Origin: CAYLLS01 sp964385015
GTDB taxonomy: Bacteria > Myxococcota > UBA727 > JABDBI01
Length of the DNA: 64,000 nt
Assembly (NCBI GenBank): GCA_964385015.1
Contig: CAYLLS010000001.1
Coordinates: 124,001 to 188,000 of the forward strand
Direction of reading: 5' to 3'
Every line of letters starts with the position of its first letter. Position 1 is the first letter of the stretch. Below the pieces are notes generated by a model. The model saw only the letters and a program-made list of their open reading frames with translations. It was not told the DNA's origin and did no database searches. Shown in pieces: positions 54,750 through 64,000 of this stretch. A program made the translations under genes and the position numbers.

Positions 54750-55352
54750 ATGATGGGAAAGAAATATAAATTAAATAAGTCTGAATTAACAAGACTTAAA
54801 AAGGAAGGTAAAATATATTATAAATTTTTACCAGTTTTAAAATTAAAACAAGAACAACTGCAAATAGAACAAATAAAAATTAAAAAAGCAGTATTGCAAT
54901 TAAAACATAATTTTGATTTATATATAAAAAAATATAAATCTTTAATTTGTTTGTTACCTGATTATATACCTATAGATATTGTTCAATTTGTCAAATATAG
55001 TTCTGTTAAAATAGTCTATAAAAGTATAGCTGGTGTTAAAGTACCATCGATAAATAAAATTAATTTTAATGATATTCATCTGTCTTATTATGCTTATCCA
55101 GTTTGGGTAATTAAAGGCATTACTAAATTACAAAATATGAGTAGTTTGAATGTTGAAATATGTTTTTTGATCAAACAATTAGAATTAATATCTAAAGAAT
55201 TAAAAAAAGCTACACAAAAAGTCAATTTATTTGAAAAAGTATTAATTCCAGAAACTGAGTTGGCTATTAAAAGAATAAAAATATTTTTAGGGGATGAACA
55301 AGTTGCTGCTGTAGGTCGTGGAAAAATTGCTAAAGCTAAGCAAAATATTTAA
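54750..55352 (+). CDS. atpD: V-type ATPase subunit D
   Basis: Central rotor shaft. The 200 residues are two long antiparallel helices: an N-terminal one (KSELTRLKKEGKIYYKFLPVLKLKQEQLQ region) and a C-terminal one ending in VLIPETELAIKRIKIFLGDEQVAAVGRGKIAKAK in pieces, the family signature. The start MMGKKYKLNK has two adjacent ATGs, at 54750 and 54753. It starts nine bases after atpB. Confidence 0.94.
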   Translation: MMGKKYKLNKSELTRLKKEGKIYYKFLPVLKLKQEQLQIEQIKIKKAVLQLKHNFDLYIKKYKSLICLLPDYIPIDIVQFVKYSSVKIVYKSIAGVKVPSINKINFNDIHLSYYAYPVWVIKGITKLQNMSSLNVEICFLIKQLELISKELKKATQKVNLFEKVLIPETELAIKRIKIFLGDEQVAAVGRGKIAKAKQNI

Positions 55353-55384
55353 ATATTATTGTATTAAAATTTGGAAGTAATATT

Positions 55385-57139
55385 ATGAGCATAGTAAAAA
55401 TGAAGAAAATTGTACTTTTAGGCAGTTTTAAAGATGAAGATATTATACTTAAAACTATTAGGAATACTGGTTTAATGCATTTTGATACTTGTAAATTAAA
55501 ATATAATAAAGGAAATTTCCAGTATAAATTAATCTCTAAAATGTATATTGATAAATTAGAAAAGAGTAGAAATATTTTAAGTCATTATTTATATATAAAC
55601 AAATATATTAATAATTTTAATGGTAATTTACATGATATTTTAGATTCTATATTATATAATCATAATAAGAAGAAAATATTATTACAGAAATTAAAAAATA
55701 TTAATGATGAGTTAGATAAGCTGAAGCCATGGGGTGATTTTGATGTTTCAGAAATGTTGTTTTTACAAAAGAATGGAATTGCATTTAAGTTATGTATAAT
55801 AGAAAATCAACAGTGGTATAGTTTAAATAAAAATAAATTGATATTTTCCATTATTAATAATGATTCAAAATATACTTATGTTGTGATGTTAGTAGATGCA
55901 TTAGATCATTTGCCTATTAAAAATGTTTTAGTGCCTAAACATTCGGAAGCATATTTATTAAAAGAGCAAAAACATATTCTTAAACAGATTGAAGAAATTA
56001 ATCAGCAAATTAGGTCTTTTTGTTATGTTAAAAAAGATATTATTAAAGAATTAAATAGATTATATAATGAAAAAGAATTTGAATTCGCTAAAGCGCATAT
56101 TTTAAAAAATGAATCTTTTTTTGAATTATCAGGATTTGTTCCTGCAGATAAAGAAAAAGAATTTAATTCTAAGTTATGTGTAAATGATGTTGCAATTATT
56201 TCTGAAGAACCTAAAAAAGATTCTAAAGTTCCTGTTAAATTAAAAAATAATATTTTTTTCAATGGATTTGAATTTATATTATACATGTTTTCTGGTATAA
56301 AGTATCAAGAAAAAGATGTAACATGGGTTATAGGGTTATTATTTATTATGTTTGGTTCTTTATGTTTATTAGATGGTGGATATGGTATTTTGTTGTCTTT
56401 AACAGGCATTATTTTACAATATAGACGACAAGTTTATTTGGGCAAAGTATTTTGTATTACTGGGATAGCTTCCACTATATTGGGATTATTAGGTGGTCAA
56501 TTTTTTGGTTTAATTATTGGAAAAGATTTTTTAATGAGCATGTCTCCAATTATTAATTTAGCAAGTGATCCGTTGTCTTGTTTTATTTTTTCTTTAGTAG
56601 TTGGATTATGTGCTATGGGATTTAGTTATTGTATAGCTATATGGCAAGATGGTATCAAGACATCTGCTCTTGGTGGATTATTATTTGTTTTAACTATATT
56701 ATGTTGTGTTATTAGTAATTTAAATTGTTTTTTTTCTTATATAAGTTATATTTTAAGTTATATATTATTATCATTTACTATATTATGTTGGTTTGCATTT
56801 CCAGATGAAGTATTTGGTAATTCTAGAATTCCAAATATAATTTGGACTATTTATTCAGGTATAACTGGATTAATACAGGATATTTTAAGTCATATGCGTC
56901 TTTTTGGCATATCATTATCTGGAGCAATATTGGCCTTAGTGATAAATAAAATTGCAATTATGTTTCCATTATATATAACTGTAATATTTGTTGTGTTTGG
57001 TCATGTTTTTGTATTCTTGTTAGCTTTATTGTCTTTATATATACATACTAATAGATTAATATTTTTGGAATTTGGAAGCAAATGTATAAAAGGGGGACAT
57101 TATCTTTATTCACCATTTTGTTGGAGTTATTTTTTATGA
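55385..57139 (+). CDS. atpI: V-type ATPase subunit I (a subunit)
   Basis: Membrane stator that provides the ion half-channels. The 584 residues have a cytoplasmic N half (1-300, with coiled regions near 105-115 and 195-235) and a C half of about seven helices. In the helices, SHMRLFGISLSGAILALV carries the essential channel Arg. The GGYGILLSLTG and FGNSRIPNIIWTIYSG segments match family landmarks. GGAAG precedes the ATG, and its TGA overlaps the atpK ATG by four bases. Confidence 0.95.
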   Translation: MSIVKMKKIVLLGSFKDEDIILKTIRNTGLMHFDTCKLKYNKGNFQYKLISKMYIDKLEKSRNILSHYLYINKYINNFNGNLHDILDSILYNHNKKKILLQKLKNINDELDKLKPWGDFDVSEMLFLQKNGIAFKLCIIENQQWYSLNKNKLIFSIINNDSKYTYVVMLVDALDHLPIKNVLVPKHSEAYLLKEQKHILKQIEEINQQIRSFCYVKKDIIKELNRLYNEKEFEFAKAHILKNESFFELSGFVPADKEKEFNSKLCVNDVAIISEEPKKDSKVPVKLKNNIFFNGFEFILYMFSGIKYQEKDVTWVIGLLFIMFGSLCLLDGGYGILLSLTGIILQYRRQVYLGKVFCITGIASTILGLLGGQFFGLIIGKDFLMSMSPIINLASDPLSCFIFSLVVGLCAMGFSYCIAIWQDGIKTSALGGLLFVLTILCCVISNLNCFFSYISYILSYILLSFTILCWFAFPDEVFGNSRIPNIIWTIYSGITGLIQDILSHMRLFGISLSGAILALVINKIAIMFPLYITVIFVVFGHVFVFLLALLSLYIHTNRLIFLEFGSKCIKGGHYLYSPFCWSYFL

Positions 57140-57645
57140 AAAAATTAAATATACTTGTTTTACTTATTATGTCTTCTATCCCTGCATTTGCATATTATAA
57201 TAATGTTAGTGCAATTGATTTATCTATAGAACATCAAATGATGTTATTTGTATCATTTGCTGTTATAGGTGTAGGCATTTTAAGTTCTGGATATGCGTTA
57301 TCAATTTCATTAGGAGCATATGCTGCCTGTGAAAAAGATAATAGAGGAACAGCTTTTATACCAGCTGTTATGCCAGGTTCTCAAGGGTTGTATTCTTTTG
57401 CGATCAGTTTTTTAATGATACAAAACATGACCGATAAGCCGTTAGAAGTTGCATTAGCAGGATTAATATGTGGATTGCCTTGTTTTTTTTCTGCTATAGG
57501 TCAGGCTAGAACAGCAGCAGCATGTATTAAATCTATAAATAATGGTCAAATGGATCAGGGTCAGGCTTTATTGGCAACTGGAGTACCTGAATTATATGCA
57601 TTAACAGGATTAGCTGGTGCATTTTTAGTGATGTTTATGGTATAA
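57136..57645 (+). CDS. atpK: V-type ATPase proteolipid subunit K
   Basis: Rotor-ring subunit that binds the transported ion. I start at the ATG at 57136, within the atpI stop, with GGAG nine bases upstream; this gives 169 residues. Residues 1-19 look like a leader helix. Then four helices form two hairpins. Only the second hairpin has a carboxylate, Glu152 in GVPELYA. The first has MPGSQGLYS (Ser82, Gln83, Tyr86), and Gln123 lies in AIGQAR. This matches the Na+ ligand pattern known from the Enterococcus NtpK ring. Confidence 0.95.
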   Translation: MKKLNILVLLIMSSIPAFAYYNNVSAIDLSIEHQMMLFVSFAVIGVGILSSGYALSISLGAYAACEKDNRGTAFIPAVMPGSQGLYSFAISFLMIQNMTDKPLEVALAGLICGLPCFFSAIGQARTAAACIKSINNGQMDQGQALLATGVPELYALTGLAGAFLVMFMV

Positions 57646-57667
57646 TTGTCATTATAATGAAAAATAT

Positions 57668-60600
57668 TTAATTAGGTTTTATTAGTACTTTAAAGTATTG
57701 ATTATTTATATTAAATATTTTTCCTTTTATATTTTCAGTTAAATTTAATATATATATATTCTTAGCTAAAACTTCATTAGAAATATATGTTTTAAATTGT
57801 TTTAATACATTAACAATAGTTTTAGAATTTGTATATATATAGATATTAATTGTATTAATAATATGTAATTTTTGATTTTTACGTAATTTTTGAATATGAC
57901 TAATAAATTCTCTTTGAATACCTTCGTATATTAAATCTTTAGTTATATGTGTATTTAATATAATTATGAAATTTGTTGAAGCATCTAATATCATATTTTT
58001 TTTAGCTTTATAAGTAATAATAATATCTTTAAGACTAATATCTTGTCCAAATAAATTTATTATATAATTATTTTGTAGTAAATTTATTTTTTTATCATTA
58101 AATTTTGAAATAATTTTTTTAGTTATTGTAATATATTTTCCCATTTTTTTACCTAATAATTTAAAATTAGGTTTTAATATATATGTACATAATGAATGAT
58201 TATTTTTTTTTATGATAATATTTTTTATATTTAATTCATTTATAATTAACTTTTTATATTTTAATATTGTATGTGTGTTATCATAATGATTATTATTAAT
58301 TTGTATTGTCATATATAATAGAGGTTGTTTTAATTTTATTTTATATTTTTCTCGTAATGATCTTCCTATATGTATGATTTGACGTATTATATTTATATCT
58401 TTTTCTAATTTATTATTTATTTTGTCTTTATTATATTTTGGATATTTGCATAAGTGTATGCTTTTTATATCTGATGCTTGAGGATTGATTATTAAATTTT
58501 GATATATTGTTTCAGTAATAAATGGGAGAAATGGTGCTAAAATATAGCATAATTTAGTTAATACTTCATATAGTGTATTATATGCTAAATATTTATCTTG
58601 TATATTATGTTTGTTGTGTATGTTTTTCCAAAATCTACGTCTTGAATTTCTAATATACCAATTAGTTAAATCATCTATAAATTCTATAATTTTTGGTATA
58701 GTTTTATGTAAATGGTAATTTTTAAAATTTTGATTTATATGTTTAATTAATGATTCTAATCTTGATATTATCCATATATCTAAAATTGATGTATCTTTGA
58801 ATGAATTATTGTTAACATATGAGTTAGTAGGATACCATGAATCTATATTAGCATATTGTATAAAAAATATCCAAGTGTTATATAATGGAATAATAATATC
58901 ACGCATTATTTGTTTAATTCCAGTTTCTGAAAATATTAATGTATCTCCTTGTGTTAATGGAGAATTAATTAAATAAGCACGTAAAGCATCTGCTCCATAT
59001 TTTTTTATAATTACTTTTGGATCTGGGAAATTATTATTAGATTTACTCATTTTTACGTGATGTTTATCTAGTACTAGACCATTAACTATAGCATTTTCAA
59101 ATGGATGTTTATTAAATAATCCTGTAGATAATACTAACATTGTATAAAACCAACCTCTTGTTTGATCTAAGCCTTCATTAATAAACTGTGCTGGGAAACT
59201 ATGTTTAAATAATTTTTGATTTTCAAATGGATAATGTAATTTAGCGAAGAACATAGATCCTGAATCGAACCAACAATCGAAAATTTCTGATGTTCTTTCC
59301 ATTATATCATGACATTTGATACATCTAATTTTTATGAAATTTATATAATGAGAATGCAAATCTATGATTTTTTTTTGTGTATGTTTTTGAAGTTCTTGAA
59401 TTGATGAAATGCATGTTTGATGATGACATTGTTTACATATCCAAATTGGTATTGGAGTTCCCCAAAATCTATTTCTAGAGATATTCCAATCTTGTGCATT
59501 TTCTAGCCAATGCCCAAATCTTTTTTCGCCGATTGAATGAGGTATCCAATTAATATTTTTATTGTTAAGTATTATGTTTTTTTTTAATGTATTAACTTTT
59601 AACATCCATACAGATACAGCTTTATAAATTAAAGGATATCCGCTTCTCCAACAAAATGGATATGAATGTTGAATTGTTTTATGTTGAAAAATTTTGTTTT
59701 GTGTTTTTAATATCTGTATAATTTTTGGATTAGCTTTATGTATATTTGTATTCTTAAAATCTTTTATTTGTGAAGTAAAATTGCCTTCTACATCAATAGG
59801 ATCAACAATATTAATATTATTTTGTTTACATATATTAAAATCATCTATGCCAAATGCTGGGGCTAGATGTACAAGTCCTGTCCCTGTGTCATTATTTATA
59901 TGTTTTGATAAAACAATTTTAAATGCATTGTGATGTTTATTAAAATAAGTAAATAATGGAGTATATTGTTTATTTAATAATGTTTTACCTTTAAATTCTT
60001 CTATAATTTTAATGTTATTATTTAGTATAGTTTGTGCTTTTTGTTTAGAAATGATGTATATTTCATTATTATATAGTGCTTTAATATACGTAAATTCAGG
60101 ATGTACGGCAATGGCTAAGTTGGCAGGTAATGTCCATGGTGTAGTTGTCCAAATTAATAATTTAGTGTTTTGATTATTGTGTTTTATGGAAAATTTTACT
60201 ATAATAGCTGGATCTTGTATGTTTTTATAATTTAAATTTGCCTCAAAATTAGATAATGGTGTAGATAATCTATAACTATAAGGCATTACTTTTAAACTTT
60301 TATAAATAAGTTTTTTTTTCCATAATTCTCCAAATGCCCACCAAACAGATTCCATGAATGATTTATTCATTGTTTGATATGTATTATTAAAATCAGTCCA
60401 TTTACCTATCATTTGTAAATATTTTTTCCATTCTTTAGTATAATATAATACGTTATTTCTACATGCTTCATTAAATTTATGAATTCCATATTGTTTAATA
60501 TGATTTGGACCAGATAAATTAAGTTTTTTTTCTGTTGCCATTTCAATTGGCAATCCATGTGTGTCCCATCCGAATTGTTGGTTGATGTATTTATTATTCA

Positions 60601-60838
60601 TAAACCAATAACGTAAAACAACATCTTTTATAATATAAGTTGCGAAATGTCCATAATGTGGTAATCCTGTTGCAAATGGTGGTCCATCATATATGGTATA
60701 TGTGTTAGACTTATTAATGTTATTATTATTAATGTTATAAAAATTTTGTTCAATTTGAAGTTTATTCCATAGTTGTAATATTTTTTTTTCCATATTATAA
60801 AAAGATTTTTTTTCTTCTATTTTAAAAGATTGTTGCAT
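57668..60838 (-). CDS. ileS: Isoleucyl-tRNA synthetase, IleS2 type
   Basis: Charges tRNA-Ile and edits Val. The 1056 residues are of the longer, eukaryote-like IleS2 class. The class I HIGH motif is HYGH (61-64) after YDGPPFATGLP; WTTTPWTLPANLA and DTGTGLVHLAPAFG belong to the editing domain, CKQCHHQTC and CIKCHDIMERTSEIFDCWFDSG follow, and KMSKSNNNFPDP is near 600. IleS2 enzymes usually tolerate mupirocin; that is family knowledge. The C-terminal third is strongly drifted. It converges on atpK with 22 bases between stops. Confidence 0.96.
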   Translation of the reverse strand: MQQSFKIEEKKSFYNMEKKILQLWNKLQIEQNFYNINNNNINKSNTYTIYDGPPFATGLPHYGHFATYIIKDVVLRYWFMNNKYINQQFGWDTHGLPIEMATEKKLNLSGPNHIKQYGIHKFNEACRNNVLYYTKEWKKYLQMIGKWTDFNNTYQTMNKSFMESVWWAFGELWKKKLIYKSLKVMPYSYRLSTPLSNFEANLNYKNIQDPAIIVKFSIKHNNQNTKLLIWTTTPWTLPANLAIAVHPEFTYIKALYNNEIYIISKQKAQTILNNNIKIIEEFKGKTLLNKQYTPLFTYFNKHHNAFKIVLSKHINNDTGTGLVHLAPAFGIDDFNICKQNNINIVDPIDVEGNFTSQIKDFKNTNIHKANPKIIQILKTQNKIFQHKTIQHSYPFCWRSGYPLIYKAVSVWMLKVNTLKKNIILNNKNINWIPHSIGEKRFGHWLENAQDWNISRNRFWGTPIPIWICKQCHHQTCISSIQELQKHTQKKIIDLHSHYINFIKIRCIKCHDIMERTSEIFDCWFDSGSMFFAKLHYPFENQKLFKHSFPAQFINEGLDQTRGWFYTMLVLSTGLFNKHPFENAIVNGLVLDKHHVKMSKSNNNFPDPKVIIKKYGADALRAYLINSPLTQGDTLIFSETGIKQIMRDIIIPLYNTWIFFIQYANIDSWYPTNSYVNNNSFKDTSILDIWIISRLESLIKHINQNFKNYHLHKTIPKIIEFIDDLTNWYIRNSRRRFWKNIHNKHNIQDKYLAYNTLYEVLTKLCYILAPFLPFITETIYQNLIINPQASDIKSIHLCKYPKYNKDKINNKLEKDINIIRQIIHIGRSLREKYKIKLKQPLLYMTIQINNNHYDNTHTILKYKKLIINELNIKNIIIKKNNHSLCTYILKPNFKLLGKKMGKYITITKKIISKFNDKKINLLQNNYIINLFGQDISLKDIIITYKAKKNMILDASTNFIIILNTHITKDLIYEGIQREFISHIQKLRKNQKLHIINTINIYIYTNSKTIVNVLKQFKTYISNEVLAKNIYILNLTENIKGKIFNINNQYFKVLIKPN

Positions 60839-61017
60839 TATAAGTTATTCCGAATTAATATAAAAAAACCTATTATTTTTTTTAAAATTCATGTATAATA
60901 AATATTAATATATAATTATTAAATTTTTAAAAATGTTTTGTAAATATATATGTTAATTATTTTGTTATTTTATCAAAAATAATGCTTTTAACGATATATA
61001 TGAATAGGATATACATA

Positions 61018-61434
61018 ATGACAATTGATTGGAAACTTCTTTTGTTTGAATATAAACAAGATATCAGTTTATTGGTTAATATTAAACCTAATCATTGGAG
61101 ACAAGAAATAGCATATAGTTTATGCGAATTATATTATTTGCAATATCGAACACAATTGTGTTATAGATATGATCAAAAAATTGATTTAAGACCAGGATCG
61201 GATTTTAATCGTTTTATGGAATCTCATATGAAACCATTAAGTAAATATCGAGTATGGGATGCTTTATTCCCTAATTATATTTCTGCTAATTCCTCTGTTG
61301 CAATAGATGAGGCATTGCATTTGTTGGTAGATTCTAGAATTGTTGATCGTGTATATTCTGGTGATATTGTTACTGTAAGTAAAATAGTTCATAGTATAGA
61401 AAAAAAACGATCTAAATATTTAGATGTGCTTTAA
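61018..61434 (+). CDS. Unassigned small protein upstream of icmF
   Basis: A 138-residue protein I do not recognise. AGGA at 61006-61009, eight bases upstream, supports the ATG at 61018 over two earlier in-frame ATGs. It is soluble-looking, rich in Tyr and Arg, with WRQEIAYSLCELYYLQYRTQ near 25-44 and LRPGSDFNRFMESHMKPLSKYRVWDALFPN in the middle (read in pieces). It ends with a charged helix. It has no signal peptide, membrane helix or Cys cluster. It precedes icmF by 49 bases on the same strand. Base bias matches other plus-strand genes, so it is not obviously imported. Confidence 0.75.
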   Translation: MTIDWKLLLFEYKQDISLLVNIKPNHWRQEIAYSLCELYYLQYRTQLCYRYDQKIDLRPGSDFNRFMESHMKPLSKYRVWDALFPNYISANSSVAIDEALHLLVDSRIVDRVYSGDIVTVSKIVHSIEKKRSKYLDVL

Positions 61435-61483
61435 ATATGTTATAGTTATTTATATTATTGTAAATTATTAGTTGGATTAGTAT

Positions 61484-64000
61484 ATGAATTTATTGTTTGA
61501 TGATATGTTAATATTAAAAAATAAAATTAAATTTATTACAGCTACATCATTATTTGATGGACATGACGCTTCAATAAATATAATTCGTAGATTATTGCAA
61601 AATTTTGGTGCTGAAGTAATCCATTTAGGACATAATAGATCAGTTAAAGATATAGTTCATGCAGCTATAGCAGAAGATGTGCAAGGAATTGCTATTTCAA
61701 GTTATCAAGGTGGTCATATAGAATATTTTTTGTATATTTTATCATTGTTAAAAAAATATAATGCTTCACATATTCAGGTGTTTGGAGGAGGAGGTGGTGT
61801 TATTACTTTGTCTGAAATAAGATTACTTCATAGAAATGGTATATGTAAAATATTTGCTCCAATGGATGGTCAAACAATTGGATTAGAAGGCATTGTTGTT
61901 CAGATGTTGCGCATATGTGATTTTAATACTATATTGACACCTATTCGCTCTATATGCAGAAGTTTTTCTTTTGCAAACATGTTAAATATTGCTCAACATA
62001 TTACTTTACTAGAACTTGATTTATATGATAAAAAATTTAAATATAAGCGTTATATGAATTCATTAAAGAATAAATTAAATTATGATAATAAAATAATTAA
62101 TTTTAATAATCAAATAGTATTAGGAATTACTGGTTCTGGAGGTTCAGGCAAAAGTTCATTAATAGATGAGCTATTATTAAGATTTGGCAATTATTTTTCT
62201 AATAAGAAAATAGCTATTTTAAGTGTTGATCCAACAAGAAAAAGGACTGGAGGTGCATTATTAGGAGATCGTATTAGAATGAATAATGCAAATAATAAAA
62301 ATTTTTTTATTAGATCTATTGCTACTAGAACATCTGCCTTACCTATTAGTATGATTATTGCAGATGTTATTAAATGTTTAAATATAGTAGATTTTGATTT
62401 AATTATTTTAGAGACAGTTGGTATAGGTCAAGATGATAATACTGTTGTCAAATTATGTGATTTCTCTATATATGTAATGACTTCTGAATTTGGTGCTCCA
62501 TCTCAATTAGAAAAAATTAATATGTTAGATGATGCTAATTTTGTTGTAATAAATAAATTTGATAAATTTGGTAGTTTAGATGCATTGTTCCATGTTAAAA
62601 AAATATATCAGCGTAATAATAATTTAAATCATATTGATTACAAAAAAATGCCAGTTTTTGGCACTATAGCTAGTGAATTTAATAATCATGGTGTTAATCT
62701 TTTATTTAAATCTATTATCTCTCATTTTAAATATAAATTTAATAATTGGTTATGCAATAAACATATACATGATGGGATTAGTAAATCTTTAGCTCCTAAA
62801 TTGAAAATTGGATATTTAAATAAAGTTAGTAAGACTATAAATATATATCATAAACATGTTTATAAACAACAATTAGTTGCTAATAAAGCTTATAATTACT
62901 TTATGATTTTAGAGGATTATAAGTGTGAAGACAGCTCGAAAAATAGTATATTAAAATTGTTGCAGTATAAATATGAAAACACTATATCTAAATTAGATTT
63001 AAAATTAATTAAAGCTTTGAAAACTTTTGATAATATTATTAATAATTTACGTAATGACATGTCGATATATTATGTAAGAAATAAAAAATTGTGTATAAAT
63101 AATTTTAATATTTCTTTAAGTAAAAATAGAATACCTAAAATAGCATTACCTAGTTTTTCTTGTTGGGGTGATAAAATTAAATTTTTGTTATTAGAAAATT
63201 TTCCTGGTTATTTCCCTTTTACATCTGGTGTGTTTTCATTTAAAAGACAAAATGAGGATCCTACAAGAATGTTCGCTGGAGAAGGCATAGCAGAAAGAAC
63301 GAATAAAAGATTTCATTTGTTGACTTCTAAGCAGTCTTTTATACGATTATCAACTGCTTTTGATTCTCCTACACTTTATGGCGCTGATCCAGCTGTTACT
63401 CCAGATATATATGGTAAAATAGGAAATTCAGGGGTATCGATTTGTTCTTTAGATGATATGAAAAGATTATATTCTGGTTTTAATTTATGTGATAAATTTA
63501 CATCTGTATCTATGACTATTAATGGTCCAGCACCTATTATATTAGCTTATTTTTTTAATACAGCAATTGATTCTCAATGTGAGTTATATTTGAAACGAAA
63601 TGGATTATGGCAAGAAAATAAAAATAAAATTAAAGATTGGTTTAAAAGGAGAAATATTCCATGTGTAAAGTATAGATTATTAAATTTGCCTAATGGGCAT
63701 AATAAATTAGGACTTGGATTTTTAGGTATTTCTGCTGATCTTATTATTAGTAAGTCTATTTATAATAATATAAAGAAAACGGTTTTAAAATCTATTAGAG
63801 GCACTGTTCAAGCTGATATTTTAAAAGAAGATCAAGCTCAAAATACGTGTATATTTTCTTCTAGTTTTGCTATTAAAATGATGGGTGATATGCAAGAGTA
63901 TTTTATAAAAGAGAATATAAATAATTTTTATAGTGTTAGTTTAAGCGGTTATCATATAGCTGAAGCTGGTGCTAATCCGATTACTCAATTAGCATTTACT
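61484..64000 (+). CDS. icmF: Fused isobutyryl-CoA mutase IcmF (cut by window end)
   Basis: Adenosylcobalamin-dependent isomerisation of isobutyryl-CoA and n-butyryl-CoA, with known side activity on isovaleryl-CoA. I translated 839 of about 1090 residues. The B12 domain comes first (DGHDAS at 25-30, GHNRSV, SSYQGGH, FGGGGGVI). It is followed by a MeaB-like G domain (GSGGSGKSS near 213-221, SVDPTRKRTGGALLGDRIRMN in pieces). The mutase barrel starts at FPGYFPFTSGVF and runs through SLSGYHIAEAGANP at the edge. This B12-GTPase-mutase order is diagnostic of IcmF. The start ATG has only a weak GGA upstream. Confidence 0.96.
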   Translation, partial: MNLLFDDMLILKNKIKFITATSLFDGHDASINIIRRLLQNFGAEVIHLGHNRSVKDIVHAAIAEDVQGIAISSYQGGHIEYFLYILSLLKKYNASHIQVFGGGGGVITLSEIRLLHRNGICKIFAPMDGQTIGLEGIVVQMLRICDFNTILTPIRSICRSFSFANMLNIAQHITLLELDLYDKKFKYKRYMNSLKNKLNYDNKIINFNNQIVLGITGSGGSGKSSLIDELLLRFGNYFSNKKIAILSVDPTRKRTGGALLGDRIRMNNANNKNFFIRSIATRTSALPISMIIADVIKCLNIVDFDLIILETVGIGQDDNTVVKLCDFSIYVMTSEFGAPSQLEKINMLDDANFVVINKFDKFGSLDALFHVKKIYQRNNNLNHIDYKKMPVFGTIASEFNNHGVNLLFKSIISHFKYKFNNWLCNKHIHDGISKSLAPKLKIGYLNKVSKTINIYHKHVYKQQLVANKAYNYFMILEDYKCEDSSKNSILKLLQYKYENTISKLDLKLIKALKTFDNIINNLRNDMSIYYVRNKKLCINNFNISLSKNRIPKIALPSFSCWGDKIKFLLLENFPGYFPFTSGVFSFKRQNEDPTRMFAGEGIAERTNKRFHLLTSKQSFIRLSTAFDSPTLYGADPAVTPDIYGKIGNSGVSICSLDDMKRLYSGFNLCDKFTSVSMTINGPAPIILAYFFNTAIDSQCELYLKRNGLWQENKNKIKDWFKRRNIPCVKYRLLNLPNGHNKLGLGFLGISADLIISKSIYNNIKKTVLKSIRGTVQADILKEDQAQNTCIFSSSFAIKMMGDMQEYFIKENINNFYSVSLSGYHIAEAGANPITQLAFT

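Noticed and set aside
1..64000. TGA recoded as Trp, as in some tiny genomes
   Set aside because: Trp positions in conserved motifs use TGG, and TGA ends sdhA and atpI exactly at the family end with a coupled start.
1..64000. CRISPR arrays, insertion sequences, prophage or toxin-antitoxin modules
   Set aside because: No regularly spaced repeats, transposase, integrase or phage-like genes were found. Short AT repeats are low complexity only.

Overview
This is a very AT-rich, gene-dense bacterial segment using the standard code: TGG for Trp, with TGA among the stops. Genes often abut or overlap by a few bases. I see no transposase, integrase, phage gene, CRISPR array or rRNA. The long sigma-70 factor has a central region and C-terminal half typical of Deltaproteobacteria sensu lato (Bdellovibrionota, Desulfobacterota, Myxococcota). 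Clear Shine-Dalgarno sites and the large RpoD argue against Bacteroidetes. My best reading is a host-associated, genome-reduced member of the broad delta/Bdellovibrio lineage. That placement is inference; the strong base bias makes fine taxonomy unsafe by eye.

Layout. 1-3909 (minus): thrS-infC-rpmI-rplT-pheS translation operon, entering the window inside pheS. 3967-5296 (minus): tRNA-Val and a class II HMG-CoA reductase. 5526-9836 (plus): mdh and sdhCAB. 9841-11445 (minus): prfA, a possible small membrane protein, rpmE. 11569-14184: alaS. 14208-15209: ftsY. 15372-18336: tRNA-Gly, hutI, hutU. 18385-25350 (minus): mutS, cdd, and a cinA/methylmalonyl-CoA mutase/meaB run. 25542-29300 (plus): ffh, nnr, tsaE, initiator tRNA. 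29321-38609 (minus): bamA, glyA, a C4 zinc-ribbon protein, tRNA-Met, rpoD, dnaG, prmC. 38637: tatA. 38840-47452 (minus): an orphan gene, acyl-CoA dehydrogenase, mnmA, caa3 cytochrome oxidase with its SCO factor, and a Leu/Glu-type dehydrogenase. 47862-49996 (plus): tRNA-Lys, tRNA-Glu, peroxiredoxin, an AI-2E-family permease. 50228-57645 (plus): seven-gene V-type ATPase operon of the chlamydial arrangement. 57668-60838 (minus): ileS. 61018-64000 (plus): an orphan gene and the fused B12 mutase icmF, cut by the window end.

Together the metabolic genes describe an aerobe that burns amino acids. Histidine enters through hutU/hutI. Branched-chain amino acids enter through leucine dehydrogenase and an acyl-CoA dehydrogenase. 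Propionyl- and branched acyl-CoA products are handled by two adenosylcobalamin mutases, and carbon then passes through succinate and malate dehydrogenases to a caa3 oxidase. The V-ATPase proteolipid carries the Na+-type ligand set, so a sodium cycle is possible.

I found no clearly undescribed multi-gene system. The best leads are an insertion of about 110 residues in ThrRS, an NAD(P)HX epimerase domain that has lost its signature while its fused dehydratase is intact, a possible Na+ V-ATPase beside an oxidase, a TTG-initiated infC, and three unassigned small genes. Protein composition differs strongly by strand (minus genes rich in Asn/Lys/Ile/His/Gln, plus genes in Val/Gly/Phe), which suggests the whole window lies on one replichore.
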